Positions 1-8,689 of a stretch of DNA of 64,000 nucleotides are shown one piece after another (the first letter of the stretch is position 1; the number at the start of each line of letters is the position of its first letter). A program made the translations under genes and the position numbers. Under the pieces are notes generated by a model, which was not told the origin of the DNA, did not search any database, and saw only the letters and a list, made by a program, of their open reading frames with translations. Where the stretch lies: the NCBI GenBank assembly GCA_019753235.1, contig JAIELF010000006.1, positions 171,053 to 235,052 of the forward strand, read 5' to 3'. Origin of the DNA: a bacterium. Its GTDB lineage: Bacteria > Planctomycetota > Planctomycetia > Kolteriales > Kolteriaceae.

Positions 1-150
1 CGCCCGCTGCTCGGGGCAGCATGGTTCTTCAACGACTCCGTTCTCTCAGGCGATCCTGTTGGTCTTTTCGGCGTCCCGCTTTTGAGGAACAACATCAACC
101 GCATGGCCGAATTCGAAAGGGGGCTCCCAGGCGGACCGGTCAAGAGGTTG

Positions 151-438
151 TTACCTCCATTCTTTCCCCAGATCGCTGGTAGGGAAGGAAGGATCCTGTG
201 TCACTTGGTCCGGGCGCTTCTCGCCAGCGATCGAATCGATCACCGAGGAGAGGGGATGATCCGATTGGCAAGGGCCGGGTTGTAGAACGATCGGACCATC
301 GGTCTCTGCTAAGGCTTTGATTCGCGCGGGCACACCGATCGAGAGGCCTTCGAGTGCCTCGAGCCGAAGCCGATGCCCTTTGGGCTTAGGCAAGGGCTCG
401 GGAGGATCGGGTACGCGCGCCATCTCCGAATCAGTCAT
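151..438 (-). CDS. Small hypothetical protein, possible
   Basis: I do not recognise this reading frame. The chosen ATG gives 95 residues and begins MTDSEMARVPDPPEPLPK. The N-terminal third is proline rich and the rest is hydrophilic, with no membrane segment and no motif I can name. A GAGGAG lies about 14 bases upstream of the start, which is far for a ribosome-binding site; an internal ATG five codons later has a closer GGAG. It is on the same strand as the Tyr-rich secreted protein upstream of it and about 75 bases downstream of it, so the two could share a transcript. It might be a spurious open frame. Confidence 0.33.
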   Translation of the reverse strand: MTDSEMARVPDPPEPLPKPKGHRLRLEALEGLSIGVPARIKALAETDGPIVLQPGPCQSDHPLSSVIDSIAGEKRPDQVTQDPSFPTSDLGKEWR

Positions 439-513
439 TTTGTTACTTGCGACTCCTCGCGTTCTCGTTGTTGGCGATGATCGCGCCTGTGGCGACGCCA
501 TTCGCTTCTCTGA

Positions 514-825
514 TTAGAAAACGTCGAGGACGTAGTGATTCCCCTGATAGTAGTGCTTGGGGTTGTTGCCAGGCTTCATGTGTCGATGATACGGGTAGTA
601 CAAATCCGTCCGGAAGTACGGCGGAAAAGCCATGTAAGAAGGGTACATCGGGTAACCGTAGGGAGTCTGAAAGTCCTGACTTCGGAAGGGCTTTCGGTAG
701 CTGAACGGCGTGTACGAATAGGGGTAGTGATAGAAGCGTCCCCAGTCCTCTGCCGCCGCGCCGCCGGCGAACCCCATGATCATGCCGACGACCAGTGCCG
801 CCAGCCAAGTTCGTTGTCGACGCAC
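514..825 (-). CDS. Small secreted Tyr/Pro-rich planctomycete protein
   Basis: About 103 residues from a GTG start chosen because GGGAG sits 6 bases upstream; the longer frame reaching 918 lacks such a site. Residues 1-25 form a signal peptide (basic start, hydrophobic WLAALVVGMIMGFAGG core, AAA-E cleavage site). The mature part is dominated by Tyr, Pro, Phe and His, with short repeats such as PYSYTPF and PYGYPMYPSY, and ends in a HYVLDVF tail. From memory, short proteins of this pattern recur in planctomycete genomes, sometimes under the unsupported label calmodulin-binding protein. The function is unknown; export to the periplasm or cell surface is an inference from the signal peptide. Confidence 0.6.
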   Translation of the reverse strand: MRRQRTWLAALVVGMIMGFAGGAAAEDWGRFYHYPYSYTPFSYRKPFRSQDFQTPYGYPMYPSYMAFPPYFRTDLYYPYHRHMKPGNNPKHYYQGNHYVLDVF

Positions 826-1379
826 GTCTTGTCTCCCTTCCCAACTCTTCCACCCGATCGGTTCCGATCGATCCGACGGTTCAGACCCCACCAAGTAAGG
901 TCCCAGCTCTCCTTTCATCAGCTAGATCAGGGAACGAGGGTGAGAGCGCCCGCGCGGATTGCCCCCGACAACCATTCCTCTCTCCGTTGCGTAAGGAATG
1001 TTCGGTGCTGATGGCAAAGATCGCTTAACTGGCATGTCAAAACGACGGGGCGAAAACTTTTCCACGAAAGGCCTGAATGTGGCGGATCTAGGTAGAACAG
1101 GGAGGATAGTGGGCCGATCGCGACGAAAATCTGGAGACTTCTCCTAAGCCCCGAGGTGATCGGGCCCTAGTCTGGAGAAGTCTCCAGCGCACAGCGGCCA
1201 AGAGTTGTCTGCGTCCATGCGAGGAAAAGCACCATCCGTGGTCTTCTGGCTGTAGCATAGGGTGGCGATCGTGCCAAATCTATGTCACTTGAATGAAAAT
1301 CTGTTGAATCGGTGTCAATAGGGCGTCACTCGGGATCGGTTCAGATCGGCACAGGTTGCCTAGGAGAGAGGAGGAGGGG
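826..1379. other. Divergent intergenic region with no gene seen
   Basis: This stretch lies between the leftward secreted-protein gene and the rightward glycosyltransferase gene, so it must carry promoters for both. Open frames here are short, overlap the known gene, and show no recognisable protein. The only clear structure is the paired palindrome at 1131-1187, listed separately. No tRNA or terminator was seen. Confidence 0.5.
1131..1187. promoter_or_regulatory. Pair of operator-like palindromes
   Basis: CTGGAGACTTCTCC at 1131-1144 is repeated as its exact reverse complement at 1174-1187. Each copy is also a palindrome by itself, GGAGA-NN-TCTCC, with centres 41 bases apart, close to four helical turns. 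Two self-symmetric sites on one face of the helix is the geometry expected for a dimeric repressor or activator binding cooperatively. The pair is about 190 bases upstream of the glycosyltransferase start and about 300 bases upstream of the leftward gene. A long RNA hairpin (14-bp stem, 29-base loop) is the alternative. Confidence 0.45.
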
Positions 1380-3449
1380 ATGCGATCGCGATACTTACTC
1401 CTCAGCTTGCTCTCGCTTCTCTTTCTCGCCTGGATCTTCTGGTCCTTCTCGCAGTTGCTTTACAGCACCGCTAGCGACGCCGAGGGTCGCGTGACCCGAG
1501 GCGAACTCTTTGTCTACCTCTTGTCACCGATGTCGGCCGATCACCCGCTTCACTACTTCTTCCGATCTTGGCAACAGGTCGATCTTGCTGACTGGCTGGC
1601 CGAGCGAATCCCGATCGTGCTGCTGGCAACGTTCTTTTGGATGACATTCATCGCGGTCGGCCATCTCCTTTTTCTGCTGATCGGGTATCGGCCGAAAGTC
1701 ACGCTGGCCGAATGGATTCTCTTGTCCTGGGGAATCGGTGGCGCGGTGGTGGCGCTGATGGTGCAAGGGCTTGGTCTGGCCGGATGGGCTCATCCGTGGG
1801 TACTGCTACCGATCATGATGTCGTCTCTGATGGCGGGTCTCTTGTTACGTCGCGGCGGGCCAACTCTTGTGTTGATGCCACGAGCGGGGGGTGAAGCCTT
1901 AGCTCTGCTCGTGGCGTTGCCGATCCTTATCCTGACCGCTCTCTCGGCAATATTGCCGACACCTGATTACGACGCGCATGCGTACCACTTACTGGGCCCC
2001 AAAGAATACTTCCTGAACGGGAAAATCGATTTCTTACGTCACAACGTTTACACTACCTTTCCATTTCTAACGGAGATGTTTTCCCTGTTGGGAATGGTGA
2101 TGGCCCGGGAATGGTTCACAGGGGGGCTCGTCGGGCAGTGGACACTGTCGGCATACGGCCCAGCGACGTCGTTGATGATCTACTTCGTGACTCGTCGACT
2201 CTTCGGGCCGCACGCGGGAGTCTGGGCCGGCATCATCTACGCTACCTCTCCTTGGACCTATCGATTGTCATCGATTCCGTACGTCGAAGGAGCAATGAAC
2301 TTCTATCTGTCTGCAGGACTTCTCGCCTTATTGACCGAGAGCATTCCAAGCAGGCGAGGCTTGGTGGTCGGTCTGATGGCAGGTGCGGCGTTCGGGTGCA
2401 AGTACCCCGCGCTTGCGATGGTTGCCGGGCCCTTGGCCGTCGGTCTGTTCGTCATCCAACGAGGTCGACTGATGAGGGAACTCTCCTGGTTTGTTGTCGG
2501 CTTCCTCTCGTTGTCGGCGGTCTGGCTGATCCGAAACATTGCGTGGACCGGCAATCCCATTTTTCCGCTGCTGGACCCGATGTTTGGATCGAACTTCTGG
2601 GACGTCGATCGCTACGAGCGTTTTCATGACGCCCATCAATCGACGGTTTTTAGCTGGATGAACGCCTTGGGTTTCGTTCAGGACATTATCGTCCGAAGCG
2701 ATTGGCAAAGCGCCCTGCTGTTTGCGGGCGTACCATTTGTATTCTTACTTCGGCCACGAAGTGGGTCGTTGGTACTCCTCCTGTTCATCGTCTACCAATT
2801 CCTCGTCTTCTACTTTGGAACGCACCGACTGGACCGATTCTTTCTGGCGATCATGCCGATCGCGGCCATGCTATCGGGCGCGGGGCTCGCTCTCTTAATG
2901 GAACGGGGGAACCGTTGGATTCTTCTGCCGACGGTGGCGATGGTTCTGATCTACAACACTCTTTTTTGTCTGACGCCTTTGGCTGGGATGAATCTGTTTG
3001 CCTCGCGAATCGAGCAAGCTCGCGAGGTTTCGCGAAGCGCGATCAGCCCGACGCTCTCGACATTGTCGGTGACGCGACCGATCCCGATGGAGGCCACCGT
3101 TCTTTACGTGGGATTGGCGGCGGTCTACGAGTCCCCTGTTCGTGCTCGTTACAATACGGTCTTCGACGAGAGCCTCTTTCTTATGTTGATTTCCGATCCT
3201 GGGAAAAACGCGCCAGAGCTTTTGCCCTCCGACGAGATCCGCGCGCGATTGATCGGTGCTGGGATCGACTATGTTCTGGTCGATTGGTCATGGATCGATC
3301 GATATCGCGAACCAGGGAACTACGGTTTTCCCGACTTCATCCAGAGATCGCTCTTGGTCAACTTGGTACGAAATGATCTACTTCGCCCCGTGAAGCACGA
3401 AGCGGCTTGGGATCTTTATCATGTGGTCAAGGAGCGACCCGCGCGATGA
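1380..3449 (+). CDS. Polytopic membrane glycosyltransferase, GT-C (GT39/ArnT-like)
   Basis: 689 residues, predicted to transfer a sugar from a lipid-linked donor on the outer face of the cytoplasmic membrane. The ATG at 1380 follows a strong GGAGGAGGGG; an ATG eight codons earlier lacks a site. About a dozen hydrophobic segments are visible. The first large extracytoplasmic loop contains PDYDAHAYH (residues 195-203), the acidic pair that GT-C enzymes use for catalysis or metal and lipid-phosphate binding. The last 150 residues are soluble. The stop overlaps the start of the next gene (ATGA), so this enzyme and the SDR are probably made together, perhaps making and attaching the same sugar. 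Donor and acceptor cannot be read from the sequence. Confidence 0.8.
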   Translation: MRSRYLLLSLLSLLFLAWIFWSFSQLLYSTASDAEGRVTRGELFVYLLSPMSADHPLHYFFRSWQQVDLADWLAERIPIVLLATFFWMTFIAVGHLLFLLIGYRPKVTLAEWILLSWGIGGAVVALMVQGLGLAGWAHPWVLLPIMMSSLMAGLLLRRGGPTLVLMPRAGGEALALLVALPILILTALSAILPTPDYDAHAYHLLGPKEYFLNGKIDFLRHNVYTTFPFLTEMFSLLGMVMAREWFTGGLVGQWTLSAYGPATSLMIYFVTRRLFGPHAGVWAGIIYATSPWTYRLSSIPYVEGAMNFYLSAGLLALLTESIPSRRGLVVGLMAGAAFGCKYPALAMVAGPLAVGLFVIQRGRLMRELSWFVVGFLSLSAVWLIRNIAWTGNPIFPLLDPMFGSNFWDVDRYERFHDAHQSTVFSWMNALGFVQDIIVRSDWQSALLFAGVPFVFLLRPRSGSLVLLLFIVYQFLVFYFGTHRLDRFFLAIMPIAAMLSGAGLALLMERGNRWILLPTVAMVLIYNTLFCLTPLAGMNLFASRIEQAREVSRSAISPTLSTLSVTRPIPMEATVLYVGLAAVYESPVRARYNTVFDESLFLMLISDPGKNAPELLPSDEIRARLIGAGIDYVLVDWSWIDRYREPGNYGFPDFIQRSLLVNLVRNDLLRPVKHEAAWDLYHVVKERPAR

Positions 3450-4441
3450 ACTTGGTGACCGGTGGGTGCGGGTTCATTGGATCGCATCTGGTCGAGTTGT
3501 TGCTCGCACGAGGCCTTCCCGTTCGTGTTTTCGACAAAAGCGATCCAATGACGTCATGGAACGGAGAGGTCGAATACATTCACGGCGACATTCGCGATCG
3601 TGATGCGGTCCGTTTGGCGGTTGCGAACTGTGAACACGTTTGGCATCTTGCCGCCAACCCAAATTTGTGGACCCGGCGGCGGAGCGATTTTGATCAAGTC
3701 AACCATGTTGGAACGATTCATGTCTTGGAGGAAGCTCTGCGAGCAGGCGCTCAACGCGTGGTCCATACCAGCACGGAAAGCATCCTGACGTCGAAACGGT
3801 TTCAGGGTGGTCGAGTGGAAGACCTTCGTCCGAAACGCGAAGACATGGTCGGTCCCTATTGCCGAAGTAAGTTTGATGCGGAAGCATTCGCCTTTCAATT
3901 GGCCGATGCGGGGCACCCGATTCTTGTTGCTTCTCCGACGTTGCCGATCGGGCCAGGGGACCGAGGAATCTCACCTCCCACGCGAATGTCCTTGGCGTGT
4001 GCTCGCGGCGAGCTTCCCGCGTATCTCGATTGCCGATTCAACATGATGGATGTTCGTGATATTGCTTTGGGGCTCGTCCGCGTGCTCGAACGTGGCATCC
4101 CAGGCAGGCGATACCTGTTGGGAGCATGGAACGTTGAATTGAAGGATTGGCTTGACCTGGTGGCAAGCAAGATGGGGCGAAAGGCCCCCTCGTTTCGCGT
4201 CCCGTACGCTTTGGCGTGGCTGGCCGGTATCTTCAGTGAATGCTGGGCCGACTATGTCAGCGGCAAGATGCCTCAAGCAACGGTGACCGGCGTCCGTTTG
4301 ACGCGTTACACCATGCACTTTGATCCGAGTCGGTCGCTTGCCGAGCTTGGTATCGATCCCAGGCCTCTGGAAGAATCGCTTGATGATTTTCTGCAAGATG
4401 CCTTTGATAAAGGCTGGATCTTGAAGCCGGCGTCCGGTTAG
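3446..4441 (+). CDS. NAD-dependent epimerase/dehydratase (extended SDR)
   Basis: 331 residues with an extended short-chain dehydrogenase fold. The nucleotide-binding TGGCGFIGSHL motif is at residues 5-15, the HLAA block at 67-70, a Ser near 109, and the catalytic YxxxK pair at Y138/K142. The start is the ATG that overlaps the TGA of the membrane glycosyltransferase, giving translational coupling. Family members oxidise, epimerise or dehydrate nucleotide sugars, or act on sterol-like alcohols (3-beta-HSD branch); the coupling with a glycosyltransferase favours a sugar nucleotide. The 3' end overlaps the convergent glnD gene by four bases, so there is no terminator space between them. Confidence 0.82.
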   Translation: MNLVTGGCGFIGSHLVELLLARGLPVRVFDKSDPMTSWNGEVEYIHGDIRDRDAVRLAVANCEHVWHLAANPNLWTRRRSDFDQVNHVGTIHVLEEALRAGAQRVVHTSTESILTSKRFQGGRVEDLRPKREDMVGPYCRSKFDAEAFAFQLADAGHPILVASPTLPIGPGDRGISPPTRMSLACARGELPAYLDCRFNMMDVRDIALGLVRVLERGIPGRRYLLGAWNVELKDWLDLVASKMGRKAPSFRVPYALAWLAGIFSECWADYVSGKMPQATVTGVRLTRYTMHFDPSRSLAELGIDPRPLEESLDDFLQDAFDKGWILKPASG

Positions 4442-7095
4442 AAACCCATCGATCGAGGATCTTCGACCAGCCTTCGAACGTCTTCCGAGAGGTAGTTCTC
4501 GATGGCTTCGATCCGTTCGTGATTGGCAACCTTTCGACCATCCTGTTCTTGCACATAGAAGATGTCGGCCGCCTCATCTTCGAAAGTAGCGATCTTCGCG
4601 TATTGCACGCTCAGGTTGAGTTTCGCAATCGCCTGGGCAAGCGTGTATAAGAGCCCTCGGCGATTATTCGTGAAGACATCGATCACGGTGCATTGCTCGG
4701 AACAATTGTTATCGATGGTGACGCGCGTGGTGATTGGCTGCATCACACGAGGTTTAACGCCGAACATCGAACTGCGAGTGGAGTAGAGAGCATCCGAAAC
4801 GGAGAGATTTCCTTTCAGTATCCGCTGCAGTGTCCCTTCGACCTTTTGAACACGTTCTTTGGAAGGGTCGCCGAAATAATGAGTATCACGAACATCGAAT
4901 TGATCGATGATCGTTCCTTCGGACAAGGTGTAAATCCGAGCGCGGAGGACATCAAGATGGTGGGCGGCCAACCCGCCGCAGATCTTGGAAAACGGGTACT
5001 CCGTTGCCTTTTCATCCGTGATGATCGTGTAGGTGGTGATTTTCGTGTCGGGCCGATACTTCGAATGGACGTCGATTTCTCCAGGACGTAGGTCGGCAGC
5101 CATTCGCAAATGATCGGTGATCTCTTCGACGGGCACCTCGGATAGATAGCTCAGCGGCAAACCGCTCACGAACGAATGTGCCTTCGATTGATCGACGAGC
5201 TTCTCGGAGAGTTCGGCCCGACGAGCTTCGCAGATCTCCCGCTTGTCGGAGGCATCCTCCGGGTCGCCTAACACGGAAAGAGTGTTGCGATAGAGATCTT
5301 CAAGCAGCTCTGCCGTCCAAGGTGTAAAGACTCCGGGCCCCACTCCCATGATGTCGGCACAAGTAAGGGTGTACAGCATCTTGAGCTGTTGACTGTCGCC
5401 GACCGCTCGGCCCAGCGTCATCCAAACCTTCGGATCACTCGTGTCTCTTTTGAGGGCAAGGTCCGACATCATCAGATGTCTATGGACGAGAAAAACAAGC
5501 GTCTGGGTCTCTTCTTCGTTGAGGTAAAGCCGACGTGCCATTTCAGCGGCGAGTCGGCGACCGACTTCGCTATGGTCCTCGTCAAAGCCTTTGCCCAAAT
5601 CATGCAAGAGGGCGGCCAGGTGCAATAGATCCTTGCGCGCGACCGCACGGTAAGCTCGGCCCAGAATATCCTGCCGGCTTTCAAAGCCTTCGAGGTTTTC
5701 GAGAACGACAAATGTGTGGTCGTCGACCGTGTACTTGTGATACGCATTAAACTGCAGCAGATGGCGGGCATGCTCGAAGGAAGGAATGACTCTGCTTAAG
5801 ACACCGACACGATGGAGCACACTCAGGATCTGATGCTGCGTGCCTGGTTCTTCGAGAAACTTCAAAAAGAGTTTTGCGCAGCTCAGGCTGAGTGGTTGCG
5901 AGGCAGCATCCTCCTCGGGTCGTCTTCGGATGCCATGTTCACGGCGAAGCGCCTCGGTCAGTTGATAATCGAAGCGAACGCGTTTGCTGGCGGCCAGCTC
6001 GGCCAGGACGAGAATCTGTTCGAGATTCCCCGCAACTTCTCGCCGCTTTCGCGCCGTCAGGATCAGCCGATCCGATCCGAGGGAAACTCCTTCACTGACG
6101 CGCCTGGAAAGAAAGAGCTGCCGTGCGTTGGCCATCAATGTCCTGGGCCGAGTTCTTTCGACGAATCGCTCGCGGATGTCGGCCACCTGAGTCGCATGAC
6201 GAAAAAACTCTGCCATGAACAACTCGACCGGTGTTCGACCAGGGAGATCGGGGTAGTTCCATTCCTTGGCGATTCGCATCTGATCGGAGCGAAGCAGATC
6301 GTCATGAGCACGATGAGCATGAAAGTGTAAATTGCACCGCAGACGTAAGAGAAAATGATGCGCCAGCTTCAGGGTCTCGGCATCGCCCATGCCCAGAATT
6401 CCCTTTTCTTCGAGGGAAGTCAGGTCCGTTGTCTGATGCATGGCTTGGCCGCACCATCGGATGAGATGGATATCGCGCAGACCACCCGCGGTCCGTTTGA
6501 TGTTGGGTTCAAGCAGGTGACCTGTTCCGCCGAACCTCTCCTGGTCGGCTTCAACGGCTCGGAGCACTTTCTGAAAGAGTTCGATTCCTTTGCTGGGCTT
6601 GGCGAAGAGGGCTTTGATTTTGCTAGCAAAAGAATCGAAAAGCTTGCCTGGACCGGTGAGGAGTCGTGCGTCGAGAAAAGAAGTCGCGGGGAGGACCTCT
6701 TTATTGGCCAGTTGCGAAAGTTGTTTGGGGCTACCGACGTTGTGGCCGAGAGCCATGCCGGTATCCCAGATCTCGCGCACGATCTCGCCGACCATTTTGT
6801 CGACGATCTCGGGCCTTTTCTCTGTATGCAGAAGAACTAAATCGATGTCGGAGTACGGGGCCAACTCGCTTCGCGCATAACCGCCGATCGCAACGATGGC
6901 AAGACTATTCTGAACCGACTGAGCATCCTCGTCCGATTGACGAGCAAGCAATCGTTTGAAGAGAAGAAGGATAGTTTCGTCGCAGATCGTGGTCAGGCTC
7001 CGGGCAGCTTCCCAGCCATCACCTGATTCCGCGAATCGATCGCGAACAATGATTCGACGAGACTCCAAGAACTCGCGAGGGGCTATCTGCTGCAA
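4438..7095 (-). CDS. glnD: [Protein-PII] uridylyltransferase/uridylyl-removing enzyme GlnD
   Basis: 885 residues, the usual GlnD length. The enzyme senses glutamine and uridylylates or deuridylylates PII proteins, thereby controlling glutamine synthetase and nitrogen transcription. The nucleotidyltransferase signature GGYARSEL...SDIDLVLLH is at residues 71-90 with metal-binding Asp83 and Asp85; canonical enzymes usually read GGYGRxEL, so Ala74 is a mild variant. The HD phosphohydrolase domain follows, with LLHDLGKG around H498/D499. Two ACT domains occupy roughly residues 700-885. Its start lies one base beyond the stop of a PII gene, placing the modifying enzyme directly downstream of its substrates. 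Confidence 0.95.
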   Translation of the reverse strand: MQQIAPREFLESRRIIVRDRFAESGDGWEAARSLTTICDETILLLFKRLLARQSDEDAQSVQNSLAIVAIGGYARSELAPYSDIDLVLLHTEKRPEIVDKMVGEIVREIWDTGMALGHNVGSPKQLSQLANKEVLPATSFLDARLLTGPGKLFDSFASKIKALFAKPSKGIELFQKVLRAVEADQERFGGTGHLLEPNIKRTAGGLRDIHLIRWCGQAMHQTTDLTSLEEKGILGMGDAETLKLAHHFLLRLRCNLHFHAHRAHDDLLRSDQMRIAKEWNYPDLPGRTPVELFMAEFFRHATQVADIRERFVERTRPRTLMANARQLFLSRRVSEGVSLGSDRLILTARKRREVAGNLEQILVLAELAASKRVRFDYQLTEALRREHGIRRRPEEDAASQPLSLSCAKLFLKFLEEPGTQHQILSVLHRVGVLSRVIPSFEHARHLLQFNAYHKYTVDDHTFVVLENLEGFESRQDILGRAYRAVARKDLLHLAALLHDLGKGFDEDHSEVGRRLAAEMARRLYLNEEETQTLVFLVHRHLMMSDLALKRDTSDPKVWMTLGRAVGDSQQLKMLYTLTCADIMGVGPGVFTPWTAELLEDLYRNTLSVLGDPEDASDKREICEARRAELSEKLVDQSKAHSFVSGLPLSYLSEVPVEEITDHLRMAADLRPGEIDVHSKYRPDTKITTYTIITDEKATEYPFSKICGGLAAHHLDVLRARIYTLSEGTIIDQFDVRDTHYFGDPSKERVQKVEGTLQRILKGNLSVSDALYSTRSSMFGVKPRVMQPITTRVTIDNNCSEQCTVIDVFTNNRRGLLYTLAQAIAKLNLSVQYAKIATFEDEAADIFYVQEQDGRKVANHERIEAIENYLSEDVRRLVEDPRSMGF

Positions 7096-7470
<375 letters not shown>

Positions 7471-7708
7471 CTATCAGAACGTTCCGTTGATTCTCATGGC
7501 TCGATCATCGTGTCGAGCAACACAGGGTGCTCATTCAATGTTTCATTTGGCCCGTCGTTGGCGACTCTCGTAAAGGTTTATCTCTCGATGATCGAGAGAG
7601 TTCCCAGAGTCGAACTCTTGCCCCGATCGAAATAGCTTTTCTCGGCCCCTTCATTTCAACAGTGCCGGGTTTCGGCCAAGGGCGTGGGGGGCAAATGCGA
7701 GTTCGACT

Positions 7709-8092
<384 letters not shown>

Positions 8093-8113
8093 TCATTGAA
8101 CCGAATCTCAAAG

Positions 8114-8139
8114 ACTCGGCTTGGTTCCAAAGGCCGAGT
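8114..8139. promoter_or_regulatory. Strong hairpin upstream of the second PII gene
   Basis: ACTCGGC at 8114-8120 pairs with GCCGAGT at 8133-8139, and the TTGGTTCCAA in the loop is itself self-complementary, giving an almost continuous stem. It would lie in the leader of the leftward PII transcript, 67-92 bases before its GTG. There is no T tract on the minus side, so it is not a standard terminator in that direction. Confidence 0.35.
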
Positions 8140-8689
8140 TTCGCGTGTTCTGGGCCTCTTCACTGGGCCGGCGATTTCTCGGCGGCGTTTCGATCCACTG
8201 GTCGACCGGTTTATACAGTCGACTCATTTGGGGCGTTTTGAGGCGATCCAATTCTCTCTTTCGCAGACAGACCGCCCGTTAATATTGCCGTCGGGCCATT
8301 AAATCAGGCCGCGCTAAGTCAACCTGTTTCAAAAACGCGCCGCTTCTTTGCTCGAAGCGGAGATCACGGCTGCCCATCGGGACAGATCTTAAAGCTGCAA
8401 GCTGGATGCCAAAACAGAGGATCGCCTCCGGATCGATGGCAAAATACTTGGCTCCAAGCACTGTATTTCCTTGGAGTTCGGTAAAAACGTGAAAAGTTGA
8501 TCCTAATGCGCCAGTTAAGGGACAAGGGCTACCGTGCAACAGTTCCCATCAGAGTCTGCCCAGAAGTCCGGCATTTCTGCCACAATCCTCTACCGAGTTG
8601 GGTTCCGCTTTTGCACCGACCATTCCTGAGAGATACGATCTTCCCTGCCGGTCGCACATCCGCGAGGGGCAAACAAAGAAAGGGGAACG
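8140..8689. other. Intergenic region upstream of the sodium symporter
   Basis: This divergent region separates the PII gene from the symporter. I see no convincing gene, tRNA or known riboswitch. A short leftward frame (8279-8539, 86 codons) has no ribosome-binding site and no recognisable content and is not called. Just before the symporter start there is a clear GAAAGGGGAAC Shine-Dalgarno stretch. Confidence 0.5.

Noticed and set aside
8279..8539. 86-codon leftward frame upstream of the symporter
   Set aside because: Looks slightly protein-like, but has no ribosome-binding site and no family; not enough to call.
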